Shown: in pieces, positions 33,940-39,148 of the stretch
How positions within the stretch are numbered: position 1 is the stretch's first letter
Layout of the letters: the number at the start of each line of letters is the position of its first letter
Assembly (NCBI GenBank): GCA_016795105.1
Contig: JAEUIH010000069.1
Location: 1-39,148 of the forward strand
Length of the DNA: 39,148 nucleotides
DNA from: Planctomyces sp.
Lineage (GTDB): Bacteria; Planctomycetota; Planctomycetia; Planctomycetales; Planctomycetaceae
Reading direction: 5' to 3'
Position numbers and translations under genes: made by a program
Notes under the pieces: model-generated
What the model was told of the DNA's origin: nothing
Database searches by the model: none
The model's input: the letters and a program-made list of their open reading frames with translations, nothing else

Positions 33940-35385
33940 TTAATCTTCGATGGGCAGACCCGCCGCCTCTGTTACTCGGTTGAAATACGCACAGCCCGCA
34001 ACATGGTTCACGGTCTGCACAACATGACCCGGGCTGGTCGACTTCAGAGCAACCTCAACATCTCCATCGGTGAGAGCAATTGGAGAAGCAGCGAGATGAC
34101 GAGCCAATTGAAATAGCGCACGGTCTCCTTGACTGAATCCTGACCAGTCGCCGTCCAATGCAAAGATCTCGTCTTCAGACTGACCGAGAGATCTCAGTTT
34201 CTTCATAGCCTGCCCCACTGCATACCAGGCTCGATCCTGCCGAGCGGTGATCCAGTTGATCTGAGCTTTCTGAAGTTCTGTCAGAAGTCCGGTCCGTCGT
34301 TCACGTGACAATAGAGCCGGCAGTCGACCACGACCCTCGTTCGGAAAATTCGCGATCAAACGCAGCCAATTTTGCGATGGGGATTCAAAACCAGATTCAG
34401 TGATCCATGCGACGGTCTTCTCGGCATCGATCAGTGGCAGGCGAGAACTCCTGCTCTTTGCCTCATCAAGTTTCGCCAGAACCTCGTCTCGTGCTTCCGT
34501 TGTCGGACGATTGCTGACCCCATTCCCGCTGGGCTTGCCACCACGTACTTCAAATGGGGCGACAACAGAGACCGCCGTAGTAAACTTTTCAGAGGTAGGT
34601 GTCTCGAAGCTGTCTGAATGCTCTGCTGAGGAGGCACCACCGCGTCCGGCAAAGGTATTCCCCGAGGACTGTGGAATCCCGGTTCCTTCTTTCCAGCGGT
34701 TAATTGAGTTGTTCCCGGACACAGACATCGTCATCTCGAGCACCTGCGCCGGTGTGTAATGCTTCAGGACTTTTTCAAGTTCGGAATCGGACAATCGATG
34801 CGGCTCGTAGGTCAGAAGGCGAGCGTATGCGAAGGCCGCCTGTTCCTTCTCACTGTAGGCGCTCCAGTCACTGTCCAGGGCCGCAATGGCATCGTCGTTC
34901 ATCCCGGTTGCCGAGAGCTTCCATTCCTGATGCCCAAGACAATACTGGCAGTTATTCGTCCGTGAAACTATCCAGAACAGCATCGTCTTGAACTGATATG
35001 ACAGCGTCATGTTCTCGTCGGCGTTGCGAGTGAAATCCGGGCGAGGAGCATTATTGCCTCCGGATGGAGCACCACTTTGTGCGTTTCGCGGCCTCCCAGC
35101 GCCAAAGACAGAACCCTCCTCGGCTGGCACATAGGCTGCACGCAACTGAGCTTCGTAGCTGGTTGCTCGACTTCCCGCTTCTTTCTTTTGTTCATCTGTC
35201 AGTTCAGGCAACGGGATTCGATGCCCTCGGACTTTCATGTTCTCCAGCAACTCTTTCATCTCGGGACGCGTAGCAGGAATCGGACGCGGTGTCTTTACCG
35301 GATCTTCGGCCTGACATACGAAAAGACTGTTCCCGGTCAGAAGACTGATGCCAGCGAACACAAATGAAGCGATATTCTTTAACAT
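33940..35385 (-). CDS. Secreted double AhpD-like protein (N-terminal CxxC)
   Basis: 481 residues with signal peptide (MLKNIASFVFAGISLLTGNS, cleavage about AED at 26-28). After a low-complexity linker the first AhpD-like domain shows SRTNNCQYCLGHQEW with C146, C149 and H152. The second domain, after the T/S-rich stretch about 230-290, repeats the same helix pattern but reads TARQDRAWYAVGQAMKKL where CxxC should be, so it is probably not catalytic. This is the mirror image of the 31370-32629 gene, whose intact domain is the second. First gene of the trio, 60 bases before the EF-hand gene; AGGG lies upstream of the ATG. Confidence 0.85.
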   Translation of the reverse strand: MLKNIASFVFAGISLLTGNSLFVCQAEDPVKTPRPIPATRPEMKELLENMKVRGHRIPLPELTDEQKKEAGSRATSYEAQLRAAYVPAEEGSVFGAGRPRNAQSGAPSGGNNAPRPDFTRNADENMTLSYQFKTMLFWIVSRTNNCQYCLGHQEWKLSATGMNDDAIAALDSDWSAYSEKEQAAFAYARLLTYEPHRLSDSELEKVLKHYTPAQVLEMTMSVSGNNSINRWKEGTGIPQSSGNTFAGRGGASSAEHSDSFETPTSEKFTTAVSVVAPFEVRGGKPSGNGVSNRPTTEARDEVLAKLDEAKSRSSRLPLIDAEKTVAWITESGFESPSQNWLRLIANFPNEGRGRLPALLSRERRTGLLTELQKAQINWITARQDRAWYAVGQAMKKLRSLGQSEDEIFALDGDWSGFSQGDRALFQLARHLAASPIALTDGDVEVALKSTSPGHVVQTVNHVAGCAYFNRVTEAAGLPIED

Positions 35386-35595
35386 TGGTAAACCCTGATT
35401 CTGTTTTGAATACGAAGCGGATCAAAGAGTTCAGGCAGTCCCCGTCCACAAAGTTCGCGCAGACCCAATACAAAACAAAGTGTCTGCAAGGATGAGGACC
35501 TCAGTCGTCGCGAGAATCAAATAACGTCGCGAAAAGAGACTGTTGAAGAGACTACACGCCGTGACTGCAGATGAATTCTGCACTTTGCAGCGGAA

Positions 35596-36123
35596 TCAGA
35601 ACGCTGCAGGAGGCCGGAAAATCCGGGAAGGCACTCGCTTTGCACCCCGCTCAGAAACAGGTTCTTCAGCCCCGCCCGCCAGGAACTGCGGGCTCTCGAG
35701 AGCATCCATCAGAGTTGCCTGATCGAACCCTCGAAGGTTCGAAATCGGTACTTCCGGGGAGCTAAGTGGCGTCGGACTCTGAGAACAATTCGGCCCTGAA
35801 CAGCGTTGAGCGGGAGGATGTCCACCAGAAACAAGTTCCTTGACGCCACCGAACACCTGTCCCACTACCAGATTTTCTGGCGACAGATCACCCATCAGCA
35901 GACTTCCGGTCGGCAACTGTCCTGCGGTCAGCGGAAGTCGGTCCATCGAATGACTGACGCTTCTGCCATTTCGAAATAAATAGTCACCGCACGACGCATA
36001 CAGCTTTGAGCCAGGCACGAGCACAACAAACAGCGCCACGAGCTTCAACAGCACGACAGCTCGACAAGAACATGAAGCAAAGACCCGCCGAAAGTGAGAA
36101 TCACCTTGCGATGTTTCAATCAT
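35596..36123 (-). CDS. Small secreted protein with Cys motif, unknown function
   Basis: 175 residues if ATG 36123 is the start; ATG 36147 and a GTG at 36225 are in frame too, and none has a convincing ribosome-binding site. A membrane/signal segment (AVVLLKLVALFVVLVPGSKL) is followed by SCGDYLFRNGRSV and later by HPPAQRCSGPNCSQSPTPLS, a Cys-x-GPNCS motif with P/S-rich surroundings that I have seen in planctomycete secreted proteins. The Cys residues may be bound in disulphides or carry a prosthetic group. It stands 210 bases from the trio and 449 from the DinB-like gene, so no operon partner is clear. Confidence 0.6.
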   Translation of the reverse strand: MIETSQGDSHFRRVFASCSCRAVVLLKLVALFVVLVPGSKLYASCGDYLFRNGRSVSHSMDRLPLTAGQLPTGSLLMGDLSPENLVVGQVFGGVKELVSGGHPPAQRCSGPNCSQSPTPLSSPEVPISNLRGFDQATLMDALESPQFLAGGAEEPVSERGAKRVPSRIFRPPAAF

Positions 36124-36572
36124 CAGGATTGCTGAGACTGATTTCATGGGGACCCACACGAGCGACCAGGTTTCCTGACAACGAGAATCTTTCAGTAACT
36201 CTACGCACTCAGCAATTCGTTCCACCAGCGCAATTCAAAAGAATTCTCCCCAAACCACTGAATTCCCTCCGAAGTCGTGGATCACTCCGCACCCCAGGGC
36301 TTAAGCCATGGAGCCGGAAGCTTGTGAGCGATGGCAGTTCGCTGATTCCGACTGCATCCAGCGCGTAACCAGCGTGATTGGTAACCATGAAATGTACAGA
36401 GAAGAACAATCGAGCATTTCTGGGATTCTCTCGTATCTTCCGGTTCTTCCGTGGTCAAAACGCCAACCTTGCCTGCGATCGGAATTCAAAACTACGAACT
36501 CTGCCCCTGAACCAATACACGCGTCATCAATGATAAAAATCTGCTCACAGATGAACGATCTGGATTGAACAT
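36124..36572. other. Intergenic region, nothing recognised
   Basis: Short frames in both strands without initiation signals or recognisable products. No stable terminator or repeat found by eye; the promoter of the secreted protein gene probably lies in its left part. Confidence 0.4.
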
Positions 36573-37067
36573 TCAGGCCAACATCGGCTCCCGGCCGGCG
36601 GCTCGACGACAGTCTGCCAACTGACCTCGATGGATCATCCAATGCATCGCACGCATGAGGAAAACCTGACGCCAAGTCCCGAAAAACGGCTCGAAACCCG
36701 GCGGGCAACTCTGACATGGTTGATCGAGATCATCTTCCGACAGTGTCTCAAGCAGCGTCATTACGCTCTGATGCTGAGACATTACTTCAGAGAGCAGATC
36801 GTGGTACATGCGGAAGCCTTTTCCTTGCGGTTCGGGAATCGACCCTCCACCGAAATTCACTTGCATTTCTTCAAACTGGTTCTCACCGCCCTTCATGATT
36901 TGCTGAAATCGCCCTTCGGAAAACAGCAAATGGCCAACAACCCAGTGCGCATGATTTCCACCCGGCATCGGCGGTACAAGTGGAGCCGTCTGCATGTCTT
37001 CCATGAGCGGCATCGTCAGGAAGTATGCCTGTTGATTGGCCAATAGCAGTAAGTCTTTCGACTGCAT
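36573..37067 (-). CDS. DinB-superfamily (DUF664-like) protein
   Basis: 164 residues, normal for this four-helix-bundle family of metal-dependent thiol-transferase or hydrolase-like proteins. The metal-binding histidines are seen in GGNHAHWVVGHLLFSEGRFQ (H41 and H46 likely) and MHWMIHRGQLADCRRAAG (H142, H146). The order HxxxxGH followed by HxxxHxGQ is typical. The ATG is preceded by AAAGGAGAG. It is a single gene; neither neighbour suggests a pathway. Proteins of this type act in mycothiol, bacillithiol or maleylpyruvate chemistry in other phyla; here the thiol is unknown. Confidence 0.85.
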   Translation of the reverse strand: MQSKDLLLLANQQAYFLTMPLMEDMQTAPLVPPMPGGNHAHWVVGHLLFSEGRFQQIMKGGENQFEEMQVNFGGGSIPEPQGKGFRMYHDLLSEVMSQHQSVMTLLETLSEDDLDQPCQSCPPGFEPFFGTWRQVFLMRAMHWMIHRGQLADCRRAAGREPMLA

Positions 37068-37221
37068 TTAACTCTCCTTTGCGTGGTAAGTGTGTGCCTA
37101 AGAAACCATGATCACAGTTGACGACTTCGGGGACAACCAAACTTACCCGGATTCCAAAGTACGTGCATGGAAGCCGGTGTCCAGAATGGATCCAGCAATC
37201 AAGAATAACCGTCGGGTCAAA

Positions 37222-37905
37222 TCAACCAGGATGCCGAATTCGCAGCATTTTGTTGCCTCCTCGCTGAAATTCATATGGTACCTGCTCGACCGACACGTCG
37301 AATCCTTCGCTTCCAAAATGAGCGATCACCGCGTCCATAAAAGGGGACGGTTCAGTACTCAGCATCACCAGCGGAAATATGCGGGCTTCCCGTGCAACTC
37401 GGCACATCTCTCGAATCGCCTGCAAATGAAACGTCAATCCGAGGTGGTTGGTGTAGAGAAAGAGTAAGTGCGAACAGATTGCAAGATCGAACGAAAGGGA
37501 GTCAAACGGAAGGAAAGGCAACTCCGCATCAACGTATCGACCGGCAGTTCGACCATCGGGAAAGTCTTTGAGGAAGTCGTTCATGGCAGCCATTCGAACC
37601 TTCCCAAGTTCCTCTACCGATCGAATTACATCCCAGACAAAACTTGCAGCGTTCTGCCGAGCCTGTTGTAGGACCTCCGTTGACGTCGCGGCGATCCTCT
37701 CCCGCAGTTGATCGACATCGAAACGATAGATCGGGTCACAAGACACCACGCTCCAGCCACGATGAGTCGCCTCACAATTGAAGCTTGCCGGACCATCTCC
37801 GCACCCCAGAATCCTGAGGCTCCCGGCGTCCGCCGAGAAAGCAAACATCTTCTGATACTCGTCGAACGAACGCCCCCAGGGCACTACTTTATCAAGCGTG
37901 AACAT
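37222..37905 (-). CDS. Probable SAM-dependent methyltransferase
   Basis: 227 residues from ATG 37905 (MFTLDKVVPWGRSFDEYQKM); upstream in-frame starts at 37956 and 38043 would add an unconserved basic leader. A class I methyltransferase core is suggested by SLRILGCGDGPASFNCEAT (motif I, SAM glycine loop), VVSCDPIYRFD (acidic residue after strand 2), and SFDLAICSHLLFLY (motif IV region). No substrate-specific signature. No adjacent gene of a modification pathway. A repeat array begins 187 bases upstream of its start. Confidence 0.82.
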   Translation of the reverse strand: MFTLDKVVPWGRSFDEYQKMFAFSADAGSLRILGCGDGPASFNCEATHRGWSVVSCDPIYRFDVDQLRERIAATSTEVLQQARQNAASFVWDVIRSVEELGKVRMAAMNDFLKDFPDGRTAGRYVDAELPFLPFDSLSFDLAICSHLLFLYTNHLGLTFHLQAIREMCRVAREARIFPLVMLSTEPSPFMDAVIAHFGSEGFDVSVEQVPYEFQRGGNKMLRIRHPG

Positions 37906-38757
37906 AGTTAATGCAGGTAAGGCCGCGGTAAGCGAACTTCTCCAAAATCGTTTCATTCTTTGACGATATTCCGATGTGACACGAACAACACATCGATGAC
38001 TCGGAAAAAGGTCTGAATTCTTCCGCCGGGCAAAAAGAAACAAACTTCAGCAACGCGATTGCAAAAACCGAGAAACCAAGGCCCACCATCCCGGGTCTGA
38101 CCCCAGCGACACGGGTCTGACCCCAGCGACACGGGTCTGACCCCAGCGACACGGGTCCGGCCCCGGCGGCAACTCGGGTCTGACCCCGGCAACTCGGTAT
38201 CCAAAAACGTGAGTCAATGCGAACGGCACCTCTAGTTGTCGCTAAGCAAGTTGAATTGCTGGTTCTGCCTCCGATCCTGCTGGGTCTTCCGGACACCCAG
38301 GTCGTCTTGATCGACTTGAAGCTGTGTTTTGGTTGATCACAATTCTGTGGTTACCAACAACTTCACTGTTGACAGCCTACTCTCTACTGCTAACATCACC
38401 CTGGGGGCGTTCGATGATCACGCCCAACAGTCTTGTTTCTGAATCCACGAGGGCTGCGTTTCCGTGCAGCTTTGGTCGGCCTTTGCTGAACCGTTTGCCG
38501 TGTTGCAGTGCAGACGTGTGACATTCAGGATAAAGACTCGGCTGTTTCCCCACTGTTGTCTGTCACTGTTGTCCGCCTCAGTGCTGGTTCCCGTCACGAC
38601 TGGGCCAGTCGGTCGGCGTTCAATGGCTGGGGGCCGGCTGTGTGGACTCAACTGCGCTGTTCCAGCGCTTTCAATTGCATGCGGACAGGGAATGTCTGAT
38701 TGCTGTGAACTCAGAGAACCAGACAATTCTCAACGTAACAGGCTGAAAGGATGCGCA
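37906..38757. other. Intergenic region with repeat array, no gene seen
   Basis: 852 bases between the methyltransferase and the transposase-like gene. The GGGTCTGACCCC array takes up 38092-38197. GGGCGT (38405-38410) and ACGCCC (38420-38425) form a small hairpin. Frames of up to 102 codons exist in 38324-38726 on both strands, but none has a recognisable product or a ribosome-binding site. Confidence 0.5.
38092..38197. repeat. Tandem GGGTCTGACCCC array
   Basis: Three 20-base units (CGGGTCTGACCCCAGCGACA at 38092-38111, 38112-38131 and 38132-38151) without visible difference, then two diverged units of about 23 bases (GGGTCCGGCCCC at 38153 and GGGTCTGACCCC at 38176). Each core is a palindrome GGGTC-T-GACCC. 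There are no unique spacers, so it is not a CRISPR. A Y1-transposase-like gene starts 560 bases downstream. Confidence 0.9.
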
Positions 38758-39148
38758 ATGGCTCGAGTTGCTCGCTCAGAAATCTTTGAACCGGATGAAG
38801 TGGCGATTGTTCATGTCATGAATCGCACTGTTCGAGGTTGTTTCCTGCTGGGAAATGATCTCGCTACCGGCAAAAACTACGATCATCGCAAAGACTGGAT
38901 GGATCAGCAGTTAACCACACAGGCTCAGTACTTTGCCATTGATTTACTCACACAGTCCATTCTGGACAACCACTTCCATCTGGTTCTGCGATCGCGTCCG
39001 GACATGGTCCGTGAGTGGGACGACGACGAAGTGGCCCGTCGATGGCTGATGATCTGTCCCAGTCAACGGGACGAACTGGGACTTCCGGTGCCACCCACCC
39101 CAAGAGAATTCAAAAAGCTGATCAAAGACAAAAAGAAGCTGGCGGATG
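38758..39148 (+). CDS. REP-associated Y1 (IS200-like) transposase-like protein, 3' end outside window
   Basis: ATG 38758 with GAAAGG eight bases upstream; the frame stays open for 130 codons to the window edge. The reading begins MARVARSEIFEPDEVAIVHV, then MNRTVRGCFLLGNDLATGKN, and contains NHFHLVLRSRPD with the HxH pair (H72, H74) of HUH endonucleases and, near the start, a HVMNR strand typical of the Y1_Tnp/RAYT fold. The catalytic Tyr would lie on the missing C-terminal part or in a helix I cannot place. Such proteins act on palindromic REP elements at single-stranded DNA and are usually domesticated single genes; the GGGTCTGACCCC array upstream is the natural candidate substrate. Confidence 0.8.
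   Translation, partial: MARVARSEIFEPDEVAIVHVMNRTVRGCFLLGNDLATGKNYDHRKDWMDQQLTTQAQYFAIDLLTQSILDNHFHLVLRSRPDMVREWDDDEVARRWLMICPSQRDELGLPVPPTPREFKKLIKDKKKLAD

Noticed and set aside
38092-38197. CRISPR array
   Set aside because: Period of about 20 bases, the whole unit is repeated and there are no unique spacers.
38418-38726. Minus-strand frame of 102 codons upstream of the transposase-like gene
   Set aside because: No ribosome-binding site, unusual composition and no recognised domain; kept as non-coding.

Overview
The window looks like chromosome of a planctomycete (Planctomycetes; the family cannot be fixed from this stretch). Indicators are a Ser/Thr kinase with a C-terminal repeat region placed directly against an ECF sigma factor, a 1080-residue secreted protein of the Pirellula/Verrucomicrobium membrane-bound dehydrogenase plus CxxCH haem type, many secreted proteins without an assigned function, a deiodinase-like redox protein with EF-hands, and several families of short palindromic repeats. 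There is no tRNA, rRNA or CRISPR array that I can see.

Layout. 1-1.3 kb: the 3' part of a transglutaminase-like gene and its terminator. 1.4-1.9 kb: a tandem 191-bp repeat made of a palindromic element plus a relic of an IS3-type orfA, followed by two inverted copies of the palindrome. 2.0-5.1 kb: Ser/Thr kinase and ECF sigma factor, stop and start touching, with the same palindrome again downstream. 5.3-5.9 kb: a secreted protein on the minus strand. 6.5-11 kb: housekeeping block rplY-pth-rpsF-ssb-rplI-dnaB, without rpsR in its usual place. 11-19.5 kb: a membrane-anchored unknown, the large haem protein, a flippase-like membrane protein (minus), an aldehyde dehydrogenase and an orphan sensor histidine kinase. 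19.5-21.8 kb: glgX (minus), converging on the kinase through a repeat cluster that supplies stop codons to both genes.

22.2-23.9 kb: two single-span coiled-coil membrane proteins and an overlapping, previously easy to miss 40-residue membrane protein, closed by a strong terminator. 24-29.2 kb: a plus-strand run of envelope genes: two paralogues with a DUF3299-like domain (one membrane protein, one lipoprotein), a secreted CPFC protein, a DUF2752 membrane protein, and two tandem paralogous lipoproteins. 29.5-31.4 kb: a phytanoyl-CoA dioxygenase-like enzyme and a NagD-like HAD phosphatase. 31.4-35.4 kb (minus): a compact operon of two double-domain AhpD/carboxymuconolactone-decarboxylase-like proteins with a Cys deiodinase-like EF-hand protein between them; this is the most interesting candidate system here. 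35.6-37.9 kb (minus): a Cys-containing secreted protein, a DinB-like protein and a SAM methyltransferase. 38.1-39.1 kb: an array of GGGTCTGACCCC palindromes followed by the 5' part of a REP-associated Y1 transposase-like gene; isolated units of the same palindrome lie at 6.1 kb.

Functional names rest on motifs read by eye; nothing was searched against a database.
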